Shown piece after piece: positions 44,220 to 54,989 of a DNA stretch of 64,000 bases (position 1 is the first letter of the stretch; each line of letters opens with the position of its first letter). The DNA lies in the NCBI GenBank assembly GCA_945859605.1, contig OX243821.1, positions 16,349,899 to 16,413,898 of the forward strand, read 5' to 3'. Source of the stretch: Lumbricus rubellus. Its lineage: Eukaryota; Annelida; Clitellata; Crassiclitellata; Lumbricidae. The notes beneath the pieces are model-generated. The model was not told where the DNA came from. It worked only from the letters and a program-made list of their open reading frames with translations, and made no database searches. A program made the translations under genes and the position numbers.

Positions 44220-45833
44220 CTCAATAATCATAGTGCAATAGGAATCAGGAAAAGCTAACAGCTTATAACCCTGACCCCTCGCTCCATGACTATTTTCAGT
44301 GCAAGTAAATATTAATACTAATTAGAACATAACTGAAAGAAATAGGATAAACATACAAAGCAATAGTAATAATAATAAAAATAGTTAAAGCGATGGTTAA
44401 ACATTTAAATAATAATTTTAAAAAATAAGTAAGTAATAATACTAAGAAAATAATAATAATTATTTACAATAATTTATAATAATAATAATAATAATCATAG
44501 TAATAATAATAGTAACAACATAGTTAATAATATTTGCTATGGTCTTTCTGGAATAAGTTGCCTATTAGTCTCCGCACTGAACTTCTTTGTCTTTCTTTGC
44601 CTCTTTTCCGCAAGCGTTTGAAAACCATTCTCTTTGATTATGGTTTGGTGTCAGGTCGGAAGCACTTCTGAGGAGTTTTCTTGAAGTGGAGCTATATAAA
44701 TGTTTGATTACAATTACAACATATCATCATTGCAGCAGTAAATCATCGCGAACTAAAAAAGATTAGAGACATCAGGTCAAGTCAAGTCTTCCCAAATGAT
44801 GCTCTTCAAAGCTGCATATGTATACGAAAGAGGCTTTTAAGTACTTTAAGCCACAAGGCTAAGTGTTTGCTTGTTTGTATGTCCACTTGTTATAGCGCTC
44901 CTTCACGCTCTCTACTCAGAGGCGCTCCCGACTACAGAGCGGACAATGCATCGGAGTTTCATGCCAAAGTGCTGAGCAATTGCGAGTGAAGGACTTGCCC
45001 ATTGCCCAAGGTTCCTTCGTGGTGACTTCAGGTGGATTAGAACCTCGAACCTTCCGGCTTCAAGGTAACAATGCCACACCTAGACCACCGCACCCCGTGT
45101 ATGTAACGAGGCCAAGGCACCCTCACACTTAGCCTTGTGACTTTGGCATGAAACTCCTATGCAGTGTCCGCTCTGTAGTCGGGAGCGCCTCTGAGTAGAG
45201 AGCTTGAAGGGGCGCTATATCAAGTGCACATACATACAAACAAACAAACACTTAGCCTTGTGGCTTAAAGTACTTAAAAGCCTCTTTCGTATACATATGC
45301 AGCTTTGAAGAGCATCATTTGGGAAGACTTGACTTGACCCGATGTCTCTAATCTTTTTGGAGCGCTACTGAATCTGTGAGCGGTGCTATATAAATGTTCA
45401 ATTACAAATACAATTTCGTGTTGAGAAAAAAATGACACTAAAAGCCAAACGTTCAGGGACGGATCCAGGGGGTCAGTTCAAACATCTTGAAATTTAGCCT
45501 ACACAACACGTCTCCCCCATCAGCAACTGAGGCTTTAAATTAATGCAGCAAAAGGCAATGTATCATATAACTAAATGCTAAATGACTACAAAATAAGTAA
45601 AATAAAAATCATTAGATTTTAAAAAAAGGAGTTGCCAGGGTAAAAATTTGACCAAAAAGGTCATCACATTTTTTGAAGAAGATCATAAGACAAAAAATGG
45701 TGGCCCCTTCACAAATTTCTGCATCCACCCCTGCAAAGGTTACTTAGTCAAATAAGTTATTCGACTAATGTGATAACTTGTGATCATACATTCACATTTA
45801 TAAGAAAGATTGCAATGTCAACAACATCTCAAA
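44220..45833. repeat. Fourth cassette flank without a zinc-finger exon
   Basis: Resumes the cassette flank ('ctcaataatcatagtgcaataggaatcagg') after the transposon. It carries a SINE 3' end (44650-44725), a full minus-strand SINE (44885-45115), an inverted partial copy of the same SINE and flank (45120-45420), and halves of a CAGGGACGGATCCAG MITE (45454-45733) around cassette-flank sequence. The GT-rich block and a finger exon are absent. Confidence 0.65.
44885..45115 (-). repeat. tRNA-derived SINE, near full length
   Basis: Reverse complement reads GGTGCGGTGGTCTAGGTGTG (A box), GGAAGGTTCGAGGTTCTAAT (B box), then 'cttgggcaatgggcaagtccttcactcgc', 'gcatgaaactccgatgcat' and 'gtcgggagcgcctctgagtag'. 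The A and B boxes show tRNA descent. It is not a tRNA gene because no cloverleaf closes. Confidence 0.85.
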
Positions 45834-45834
45834 C

Positions 45835-45993
45835 CTGGCTCACGTTCGATATCAGTCGAGGCATCCTTGATAATTTCATCAGATTGACTTTCTGCCGCAA
45901 GTTTGACATCAACTTGGTCACTGTCAACCAACACAACATCCAAATGATCTTCCTGTTGCTGTTCTGCACTTCGACATGCCGAACTACCGGATT
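45835..45993 (-). CDS. Acidic exon upstream of the zinc-finger cassettes
   Basis: 159-bp exon with acceptor 'ctgatttcttttcag' and donor CCAG|GTTTGA, phases 1 and 1. It encodes SGSSACRSAEQQQEDHLDVV and LVDSDQVDVKLAAESQSDEI, then IKDASTDIEREP; the composition is acidic with Gln. The phase joins to the start of all three cassette exons (G|TG GCA GCT). It is the nearest open, properly bordered exon on the minus strand. Joining is inferred from phase, borders and composition, not from transcripts. Confidence 0.7.
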
Positions 45994-46077
45994 CTGAAAA
46001 GAAATCAGTTTTAAAAGTAAAGGAAGGCTCATATTTTTAAAAATACTTTTTTAACGTCACTGTGTAGAAAGTTTCTA

Positions 46078-46172
46078 CTACTACCACTACCACTACCACT
46101 ATCACCACCACCACCACCACCACCACCACCACCACCAAAACCACCACCACCACAACCACTACTATTGCCACT
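46078..46172. repeat. (CAC)n tract
   Basis: Triplet repeat of CAC/CAA/CTA units. It is followed (46352-46437) by four copies of a 19-bp unit 'ggatctgaaattgtatt'. Confidence 0.85.
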
Positions 46173-46638
46173 GTGCAGAGACCATTAGCAACGCCCTCCT
46201 CCGTTATCCAGGCTCGGGACTGGCACTGGCAGAGCGCAACCAGTGGCGGAGTGAAGGCTCATATGCCAGTGTAGAAATTCTACAGAAGCATAAGACGGCA
46301 TGCGATGCAGCTTTATGTTGGGGCAAAATCTCGCTGAGCCTTGGGCATCAAAGTGAGGATCTGAAATTGTATTTGGATCTGAAATTGTATTTGGATCTGA
46401 AATTGTATTCGGATCTGAAATTGTATTCGGATCTGTTGCTGGTGCATGTTCGAAAACTTTCCTCTGATGCTGATCAGAGTTCTTGAAATTAAATAAAGAT
46501 TATTATCATTGTAAATATTTTATTATTCTTTTATTAATGTTGATGACTTGATGTTCACGTTTTTATTATCAAGAAGGCCAAGAATTTTGGCTCCCCTCCA
46601 AACATTTCTGTATCCGCCCCTGGTACACAGTACACTAC

Positions 46639-46685
46639 CTTGAGTCTGCTGCAATCTCAGATACAAATTTTCATATTCTTTTTGT
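46639..46685 (-). CDS. Small coiled-coil-like exon of the zinc-finger gene
   Basis: 47-bp exon encoding QKEYENLYLRLQQTQ between an acceptor 'gtttcgactatttcag' and donor CAAG|GTAGTG. It enters in phase 2 and leaves in phase 1, so G|AA joins to exon 45835-45993 as Glu. Heptad-like spacing of Leu/Tyr with Glu and Gln suggests a short helix. Its link to the gene rests on phase and borders. Confidence 0.6.
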
Positions 46686-46974
46686 CTGAAATAGTCGAAA
46701 CAAAACAGAATACATGTAATGGTTCCCGATACATACTTTGTACATTTTATATCCATTAGTGCATTAATTTCTAAATTTCAAATGTCAAAAGTTATAAAAT
46801 AAAGTCTGAAAACAAACATGAGCATTGCTGATAATAAGCCTGATATGTAGCAAGTTGCAAGAAAAATATTCCAAATCAGAAATTCAGGCTGCTGAGTGGC
46901 AGAACATAAATTTACAATGCAGCATTTGGCAGACTGACAAGACGCATGCTAAATATACATTATGACCATATTTT

Positions 46975-47060
46975 AATATATATATATATATATACATATA
47001 TATATAATTACATATATTTATAAATATATATTATATACATTATATATAGATATTACATAT
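46975..47060. repeat. (TA)n-rich tract
   Basis: Interrupted tatata run adjoining the hAT element at 47069. The element's duplicated target is itself AT-only. Confidence 0.8.
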
Positions 47061-47068
47061 ATTATATA

Positions 47069-47840
47069 CAGTGTTGTTGAAAGTACCGGGCAAATGTACT
47101 TAAGTAAAAGTAAAATGGATTTTAATTACTTAAGTAGAAGTAAAAGTACTCATCACAAATAATACTTAAGTAAAAGTAAAAAGTATCCACTTCCAATAAT
47201 ACTTTTTAAGTAAAAAGTAAAAGTACCGAGTCTTTCTATAACTCAATCGATTTTAAACCTTCAAAAATACTAAATTCTCAAAATGGTTGTTGTTGAGTCT
47301 ACAGCGCACGTTTCTTATTCATTTTAGTAAATGCACTGCTGGGGAGGATGGCATCCGCGTTCACGAAGCCTGGGTCAATCTGGGTGCGCCCTCCCTGTGA
47401 GTAGGCTACCTTCGGGGAAACCAAGGATGCCACCAGCTGACCAAATTCATCCGAATCCCGGTCCACGCTCCGACAAGACCTGGAGCAGTAGCATACGCGA
47501 AGAAGAAGAATGCACTGCTGAAGAGTAGTTCTGCTGCAGAAATGGCAGTGCATCCAGCGTGCACCCGTCGAAAATCTATTTTTAGGCATGCAAATTTAAA
47601 TCAGACCTTTTAGTTTAGCGTAACGAAAATTAATGTTAATTAGCATTTTGAAGTAACGAACATTGTAACGAGTGTCACATAAATTGTAACGAAGTAAAAG
47701 TACTGAAATATGGATAAAATTTTACTTCGTTGAAAGTAAAAGTATTTAATTTTTCTCATACTTCGTTACATGTGAAAGTATTCAAACTTTTACTTAAGTA
47801 CAGTAACGCGTTACTTTTACTTCGCTACTGTACAACACAG
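47069..47840. mobile_element. hAT-type element, 772 bp
   Basis: Ends CAGTGTTGTTGAAAGTAC and GTACAACACAG, flanked by attatata (47061-47068, 47841-47848). Subterminal 'acttaagtaaaagtaaaa' repeats at both ends, in opposite orientation, resemble elements well known from fish genomes. The unique core (47330-47590) codes for nothing recognised. Confidence 0.85.
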
Positions 47841-48235
47841 ATTATATATTAATTATTATACAGATTTTATATATGTAATTATTATTTTCTATAGATATTA
47901 TCGTAATCACTATAATTATTACTATTATTATTATTATTATTTATATATATAGAGAGAGATCAAAACAAGTTACAATACATACCGATTTCGATGGTAGCTG
48001 CTATCTATAGATATCTAAAACGCACAAAACAGAAAGTCATACATAAATTTGTGTGGACCTGGGTGTGCAATGAAAACTTTATTATAGCATTCCAAGAAAG
48101 ACTAAGGGGGCTGAACCCCACAGACCCACCAGCAAAATTCTCACCTTGTTGCCCAGTGTCTCTTTTGAACATCACAGACCCACTAGCAAAATTCTCACAT
48201 TGCTGCCCGGTGTCTTCGTCTATTTTAGGAAAACC

Positions 48236-48517
48236 ATACCATTTCATCCGCCAAAAAAATTTATGACTTTTAAGTCATCAAGTAAAATTTTTGGGAAAAG
48301 CAGAAAAGCATACCATTTTCAAATGGGGGGGGGGGCTCGATACATGGGCATTTCCAAATGGGGGGAGGGGCCAAAAGATACAATTTTTTAAAGCAAATAT
48401 GTACATTATATACATTGTTCGAAGGCTTGTTCAAACCAAATGGGGGGCACGATACATGGCCATTTCTAAATGGGGGGGGGGGCCATGGCCGGATAAGCCC
48501 CCTGGATCCGCCTCTGG
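48236..48517 (-). mobile_element. MITE of the CAGGGGCGGATCCAG family, diverged
   Basis: Minus-strand start CAGAGGCGGATCCAGGGGGC at 48517. G-runs and 'catttccaaatgggg' repeats are expanded. The other end fades near 'tcatccgccaaaaaa' and no duplication was recognised. Confidence 0.65.
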
Positions 48518-49011
48518 ATGTCTTCCAACCTCATACAAAATTACCCTACAACAGTGCTGTCCAACATTTTTTTACACCAGCAATTATTCATGAAGCCGAG
48601 GGCTGCAACAATAAGCTCATAAAAAGTGATTTAAATCAGTTGAAAATAATTAACTGCTATCAAAATTTAGTATGGTATCATCATAATGAAGGTATCCTGG
48701 AAACAGAATTTTGTGCTCACTCCAGAAAACAAGCTAAGTTATGAACTAATTGGCTGTGCAAGTATGCCTAGGTCTGTGATTTTGGGTTTTTTCATTTTCA
48801 CAATTGTTTTGCAAAAATCTCACTAGCTTTAATAGGTGGCCCACTAAGAACCAATCCGGGTGGTCGGATGCGGCCCACAGGTTGGACAGCACTGCCTTTC
48901 AATAATAATAATATTATAGCTACATATATAGATATAATTTTAATTTAGATCCTCGCTGACACACCGCAGCCAGTTCCACTGTGCTTAGTGGTCAATCCGC
49001 TCTGTTCGTTA

Positions 49012-49112
49012 AGAATATCAGAACTGTATGTTATAGCCGTGGTTGGGCCGGGAGCGCTTCTGAGTAGCCTATCTCGAAGACGCGCTATATAAAATTCCCG
49101 AAATAAATAAAG
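49012..49112 (+). repeat. SINE 3' end
   Basis: 'gtggttgggccgggagcgcttctgagtag', 'gcgctatataaaattcccgaaataaataaag'. Head missing. Confidence 0.6.
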
Positions 49113-49127
49113 ACAGAAATTCCTCAC

Positions 49128-49175
49128 CATTTGCGGTAACGCCAGGAAGTTCCGAAAAAACTTAGACACTGACAT
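49128..49175 (-). CDS. Candidate first exon, minus strand (tentative)
   Basis: ATG at 49175 opens MSVSKFFRNFLALPQM and ends at a good donor ATG|GTGAGG (phase 0). The next known exon (46685) needs a phase-2 partner, so either another exon lies between or a weaker donor at 49141 (GC|GTTACC, phase 2) is used. It lies about 900 bp from the divergent MYND gene start. Reported because a divergent promoter would be expected here. Confidence 0.3.
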
Positions 49176-49397
49176 CTTTTCGAAACCAGAAAGAAACAAT
49201 ACAAAATACCTCAAATCCACCAAAATATCAGTTAATCATAATCGAAGAAACAACAGATCACGATTTACTATAAAAGACAAAAAACCTGGCACCGCGTCAC
49301 CGCGTGATATCAATATTATTGATCATATACTATATGTGTTTAAACCATAGACACCACCTGTAATAATTATGTCTATGCTGCCAACATGCACAGGCAG

Positions 49398-49912
49398 TGA
49401 TGCCACTCCTAAATTTTTCCACCTAGATCTAGTCAGAGCCTTCTATCAAAGATATTAGAGTCGTAGACTTAGCTTCTATTACTGATAGAAAGGCTCTGGA
49501 TCTAGTTTTTCTTCGGTGTAGGCTAATCAAGGTTTCTAAGGTTTTTGGTGAGGATCTAGCTTTTTTTCTCACGGCGATTTTCGGATTTTTTACACATAAA
49601 AATAGACTCTTTTAAAGGTGAAAATGCACCAAAGACATGAAAAAGTCGAAAATTTTGCGAATAAATTATGGGCAAAAAGTTGTTAATTTTGGAGCGAAAG
49701 ACTTTTAAAACGATCATCAGAAATTTTATCTGGAAGGAGAAAGAGATCAAATTTTAAGCTTCGGATGACTAACAAAATGTCGTCAGAAATTATTTCAAGC
49801 CGGGAAAAATGGGAAATCCGTGCTTTTTCCATAAAAAATTGTCAATCTAGCATTTCATAGCCTTTTTTAGACCGGATCTGACGCTTTTAAAAATTCTGAG
49901 TGGCATCCCTGA
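49398..49912. mobile_element. Probable hAT-type MITE
   Basis: Ends CAGTGATGCCACTCC and GAGTGGCATCCCTG are inverted and match the 6514 and 62701 families. The interior is 'gatct...ttttt' rich and carries 'ggatgactaac...gtcgtcagaa'. The flanks share 'gtctatgctgccaacatgca' (49371 and 49930) instead of a clean 8-bp duplication. Confidence 0.6.
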
Positions 49913-50073
49913 ATGTAAGAAGTGTTGTCTAATGTCTATGCTGCCAACATGCAGTGGACTATGGCGTCAATGGATACAAGAATTAAGGCACTTTATTTTG
50001 TCTATTAGCAACTATTAATACAGATAACTGGGGCAAAGCATTTGCATTTATTATTTCGTGATCTTGAACCAAA

Positions 50074-53000
50074 ATGGAGAATTTATTAGATGGCGGATGT
50101 TTTGTATGCCGCGTGTGCAAAGCAAAGACACGATCTATTAAAAGATGCGTCAAATGCCGTCGTGCATACTACTGGTATGGACCTTTCTCGTTACACTTTA
50201 ATATTTCAGAACTTAACAAATTCAACTTACTTATTTAAACACGTTCGATCGCTAAATGCACGCTGGTTTTTATGACTTCGTGGGCACGCTGCATAAGTGT
50301 CACGAGAGGCACACGTGCAATCGTGCATCATGCAGGGCCTAAAGTGTGCCTGGACGGTAACAGGACGGCATCCAGGCACTTATTTTAAAAGCTGAACACC
50401 GTCCTGCCACTTATTTGACCGGGTTGACCCACACATCTTGGACAGTTAAGGAGCGTCCAGGAACTTCTTTTTCTGCACGTTTAGCACTGTGCATGAAAAT
50501 AGACGTGCACGGATATTTTATTTGAAAACATAACACGGGATTGCCACTGTGAGACGTGGCAGTGCATTGGGCATGTTCGATGTCTTGTAGCCAGAGGGCT
50601 TTAGGTTCGAATCCACCTCATGCCGCCATGTATGAACCTTCAGCAAGTCCTTCACTTGCTCATGCCCACTGCACTGCCTCGTCTCACAGTGGCAATCCTT
50701 CTGAGAGGGCTTGTAAAGGGATTCTATAAAAATTCTTGAAATTAATGAATGAATGAATGAATGAATGTGCAGTGCCATGAATGTATTCATTAGCCCACTG
50801 TTAGCAATGAATTGGAAAGTGAGAATGAGACGTCCCAACTATCATGTTAGATCATGGTTTTTACTTTTCTACATTATCTCACAAGTTTTCTGGGGAGAGA
50901 CATCATTTCAGCCAGCCGAAGCTCTGCTTTGGGAGACTTTTTATTGTGACACTGGCCAGAGACAAGACATGGGGTGTGGTGGTGTAGTGGTGGCGTCGGT
51001 GCCTTGGAGCCGGAGGGTTCCAAGTTCGAATCCACCTCAGGCCGCCCTATAGGGACCTTGAGCTTGACAAGTCCTTTACTCTCAGCTGCTAGTGTGCCTC
51101 TGCGTGAAACTCTCATGCAGTGTCCGTGCTGTAGTCGGGAGCGCCTATGAGTAGTGAGCTTGAAGGGGTGCTAAATAAATAAGTGTTCCAGGAACAACAT
51201 TTTATGTGTCGACGTCGTGCTATACTAAAGACCAGCGGTTCCCAACCCGTGGCCCGCGGGCCAAAAGTGGCCCGCAAGGCTTCAAAAAGTGGCCCGCCAG
51301 TCCTCAAAAATGGCCCTCAAATCTCCAAGAATTAAAGAAATATATTTGAAAGAATTGACAATTTGAACAGGATAGAACACCTAATTATTTTCTATTACAA
51401 ATTATTTTATTTTGACGTCTATAAATAACATCAAACATTCTATCTTGAATCAATTATATCAATTTTATATGCTTTTAGTTAATTAAATTTTAATATTGTG
51501 GCCCCCAATGTCCTTCAACTAAGAAAAAGTGGCCCTCATGTCCTCCAACTTAGAAAAAGTGGCCTTAAAGTCAAAAAAGGTTGGGAACCACTGCTATAGA
51601 CAAATCCATTTGAAGGTTGCCTTACTAAAAAAATACATAGTCTTTATGCGGTGCTGATTCACAACATTCTCAGTATTTTCTTTGTCAAGCAGGCACGTTT
51701 TTCACCGGAAATCTGAAAGATTCTTGACATCATGCACATCAGAATTTAAAACAAAAAATCTAAATCTTGACTGTGAGCGATTTGCATTTTTATAAAAACG
51801 AAAGTGAAATTAGCATAGATTATAATTTATTATATTGACCAGGGAGAAGTTGAATCAAAAGAAACGCATGCCGCACAGCAGTTGGTGGCATTGACTGGTG
51901 TTTAAAATTTGCGATTTGCTTAATGCAAATTCTTGCCTGAACCCAGACTGATGGCTCATTCTTACGAACAAATAGTTATTTGGTGTAATGAATTCTGCTT
52001 TTGTTCTGCAGCATTCTGATTATGGTTGTGGAGGGCTGTAAGTGGGAGACCCCATGCTAAAGCATATCCGGCCTGGTTGGTTGGATGCATCTATAGGAAA
52101 TGAGTGCATGGTTGATGGATGGATGAAGGATGGATAAATGGATGGATGCTAAAAACATACTTGTTTTGCTTGGGTTTATCTCGCATGTTAGCTGCTTTGT
52201 AAGGCGCCCTGCTGTGTTATGGCGCCATAGGCCTATATATTGTCATAATTATTATTATCATTATTTTTATTACTATTATTATTATGCTAATGTGCATTTG
52301 TTTCAGCTGTGTTACGGCGCTATATAAATTGTCATAATTATTATGAAAATTGTTATTACTATTATTACTATTATTATTATTATTGTGCATTTGTTTCCAA
52401 ATTTTTGGGGTTTCAGTTCAAGAGAATGTCAGATTGAAGATTGGCCAAGTCATCGCAGTTCCTGTCAACTCCCTCTCCTTCAAAAGTCCAGCACTGAGAA
52501 GGTGACCATCAGTGAAACAGACACTGATCGCTGTCTTCAAAATCTAGAACAAGATGTCCACACCAGCACCACATGCACTAACTTGAAATCTCATCAAGCT
52601 GAAGTTGAAGCCTTGATCATCTCCTCTGACAGTTCCGAACATTCACATTACATTTATGCTGAATGCACTGCCTCTGATGACGAGGGAAATGTTACGAACA
52701 CTTGCGTTGACAAGGAGCATAGTGCATGCATTGAAGAAGTATTAGCTGAAACTGAAAAATCAAAAACAATCAATATTATTAAGTCTGCAAAATGCTTGGA
52801 TGTGCATTGTCCTGTAAGTGGTATCCAGAACAAAGAACACCTTGTTTCACCAAGAAGCAGCAACAGCAGCAGCACAGTAAGCCTGACAAATACTGATAAA
52901 AGTGATTGCTTCCAAATCACTGTCAGATGTGGCATTGACAGTTTTGTGGTTCCCCTCCAACACTCATTGTCTTCAGAAGATATGCTGCGCGAAATTTCAT

Positions 53001-53263
53001 CATCGGTGAAAATTCATCCGGAAAAACTTCGACTTATAAGCAGTGGGAAGCGGATCACGGCGGAAAACCTGCTGTGGGCGGTCAGCAGAACGAAGCCTGT
53101 ATTCCTCGCGATCGGGGAAAAGGCGGAGAACGAGGAGGGACTGGAAGCTGGAGATATTGGTGTCATTATGGAACAGTTGAAAGTGGAAAGGAATGTTGCT
53201 GTTCGAGCATTGAGACAGACAAGTGACTTGGTCGATGCCATTTTGCTCATTGGCAACAAATGA
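50074..53263 (+). CDS. MYND finger / ubiquitin-like / UBA protein, two exons, complete
   Basis: Exons 50074-50174 and 52417-53263 give 315 residues; the junction completes a Cys codon (TG|T) inside the MYND finger, which confirms the splice. MYND ligands are C12, C15, C25, C28, C34, C38, H46 and C50. Residues 51-198 form a Ser/Thr- and Glu-rich linker. About 199-267 are ubiquitin-like (FQITVRCGIDSFVVPLQ, then HPEKLRLISSGKRI, like PPDQQRLIFAGKQL of ubiquitin). About 279-312 resemble the UBA of NAC-alpha and HYPK (DIGVIMEQLKVERNVAVRAL, DLVDAILLI). MYND fingers bind Pro-rich peptides, and NACA-type UBAs act near ribosomes. A proteostasis or protein-interaction role is inference. I do not recognise an orthologue. 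The intron contains two SINEs and a hAT MITE. Confidence 0.88.
50340..50500. repeat. Dispersed repeat, pair with 57585-57745
   Basis: Both contain 'aaagtgtgcc.g.acg', 'tgccacttattt' and 'aagcgtccaggcacttcttt' type segments in the same order. Family unknown; the other copy follows a LINE tail directly, so it may be a LINE 3' UTR. Confidence 0.6.
50530..50760 (+). repeat. tRNA-derived SINE
   Basis: B box 'ggttcgaatccacctcatgccgcc', then 'cttcagcaagtccttcac', ending in (ATGA)n. The middle is an unusual palindrome around 'gtgagacg...cgtctcac'. Confidence 0.75.
50975..51185 (+). repeat. tRNA-derived SINE, near full length
   Basis: A box 'tggtggtgtagtggtggc', B box 'gttcgaatccacctc', 'tgcgtgaaactctcatgcagtgtccgtg', 'gtagtcgggagcgcctatgagtag' and 'gaaggggtgctaaataaataag'. 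It lies in the intron of the MYND gene, sense orientation. Confidence 0.85.
51233..51593. mobile_element. hAT (Charlie-like) MITE, sister of 11937-12274
   Basis: Ends CAGCGGTTCCCAACCC and GGTTGGGAACCACTG; 8-bp duplication ctaaagac/ctatagac with one mismatch (51225-51232, 51594-51601). Inner 'aaaaagtggcc' repeats match the copy at 11937 in inverse orientation. Confidence 0.9.
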
Positions 53264-53319
53264 ATTTGTTTTGTTGTGGTGCTATATAAATTCTCTGCTA
53301 TTGCAGCTCGAGAACTTGT

Positions 53320-53915
53320 AGAGTTTATTCAAACTGAAGGTGTCATCAGTATTACACAAAATTCTACTAGGATTATATGAATGTTATTGATATTACACAC
53401 AATTCTACTAATATGACATAAAGGTGCTGTTAATGTTATGCAAGATGTAGTTAATGTTACACAAAATTTTATTAAACTCTTAATGTTGTTAAAGTCACAT
53501 GAAATGTTATTAATATTACAAAGAGCTAGTAAAATTACACAAAATCTTATTAGTATTACCAAAATGTTACTAATATTACACAAATTATTAATATTACGCA
53601 AAATGTTATTAATATTACACAGATTGTTATTAATCTTACACGGAATGTTATTAATCTTACACGGAATGTTATTAATCTTACACGGAATGTTATTAATCTT
53701 GCAGAAAATTCTATTAATATTAAACAAAATGTTACTAGCATTACATGAAATGTTGTTAAATTACACTAAATGATATTAAAGTTTCATGAAATGTTATTAA
53801 TAATAAAAAATTATATTATTTTTACACAAATTGTTAGTAATATTTAACAAAATGTCATATTACACAAAATTTTATCAATATTAAAAAGTTATTGATATTA
53901 TGGAAACTGTTATTA
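53320..53915. repeat. Degenerate 20-21 bp tandem repeat
   Basis: Units near 'atgttattaatattacacaaa' and 'ggaatgttattaatcttacac' run for almost 600 bp just past the MYND gene stop codon. The most regular part is 53630-53700 (four nearly identical 21-bp units). It may lie in the 3' UTR. Confidence 0.85.
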
Positions 53916-53922
53916 ATACATA

Positions 53923-54183
53923 CAGAGCGGGCAAAAAAGATTTCCCCTAAGGTTTTTGCCACTATCTTTGCCAGTAGTAAGAATTTTTAATCAAGTTTTA
54001 CAGGCTTAGAGGTAATTCATATTCATGTAGGCCTACATCAGTCAAATTTCACCAAACAATTTGAAACAGAACAAGATATCCAAAAACATTACGCAACAAA
54101 AGTAATAAGAAGCGATTTAATCAACCACATCTCAAATAATTGTTATCAAATAAACTTCGAGGATTACATTTTGGCCAACCCTG
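53923..54183. mobile_element. Mariner-type MITE
   Basis: Ends CAGAGCGGGCAAAAAAGA and TTTTGGCCAACCCTG, flanked by TA. 'Gttatcaaataaacttcg' and 'gccactatctttgccag' match parts of the longer mariner at 58410-60091. Confidence 0.75.
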
Positions 54184-54339
54184 TAGACATAGAGGGGTTT
54201 TAAAGCATTTGCAACATGTTTGAACTTGGTGCCATAAGTGTTATGCATAATACAGAATATATATGCATATATGCATATAGAATGCAAACTTCTTGTTCCT
54301 TCGCCCTGATTTTTAAAAAGTTTTATTTCAGTGGTTTTG

Positions 54340-54368
54340 CAGAGAGACAAAGAGAGAGAGAGAGAGAA

Positions 54369-54407
<39 letters not shown>

Positions 54408-54505
54408 AAGAAAGAAAGAAAGAAAGAGAGAAACAGAGAAACAGAGAGAAACAGAGAGAGAGAGAGAGAGTGAGTGAGTGTGTGTGTGTGTGTGTGTGTG
54501 GGGGG
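54340..54505. repeat. (GA)n/(GAAA)n/(GT)n compound microsatellite
   Basis: agagagag, then aagaaagaaag, then agagag and a final gtgtgtgt block. A second GACA/GAGA-rich stretch is at 54700-54990. Confidence 0.9.
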
Positions 54506-54989
54506 GAATGATTGTACTCTTGGACCAGGTCTTCATTGTCCTGTGGGTGGCCTGGGATAATATACAGCGTCATACATTAATTTTATCAACACTTGAAAGC
54601 TGGTCTCGCACAGTCACACTGGGGCTGGGCTGTGAAGACTTTTATAATACAGGCATACATTTCACAGTATTCTGTATATGGGGTAGGGGAGAGTTGGAGA
54701 AGAGACAGAGAGAGGCAGAGATCGGGATAGACAATCGCGTAAAGAGAGAAAAACAGGCAGAGAGACAGATGGAGAAAGAGACAGGCATAGAGAGACAGTG
54801 ACAGACAGAGGGAAGCAGACAGAGAGACAGACATAGAGAGACAGACAGAAGGAAACATACAGAGACACAGACAGAGATAAAAAGACACAGACAGACAAAC
54901 AGAGACAGACAAACAGAGACAGATAGGCAGTCTAAAGTCAGTCAGGGAGAGACAGATACAGAGAGACAGAGAGAGGGGGTCACCGAATT

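Noticed and set aside
44885..45115. tRNA gene on the minus strand
   Set aside because: A and B boxes are present, but the sequence does not close a cloverleaf and continues into a shared SINE body with many copies.
45454..45733. Complete CAGGGACGGATCCAG MITE
   Set aside because: The ends and a 7/8 duplication fit, but the middle (45530-45625) is zinc-finger cassette flank, so the two halves may be separate events.
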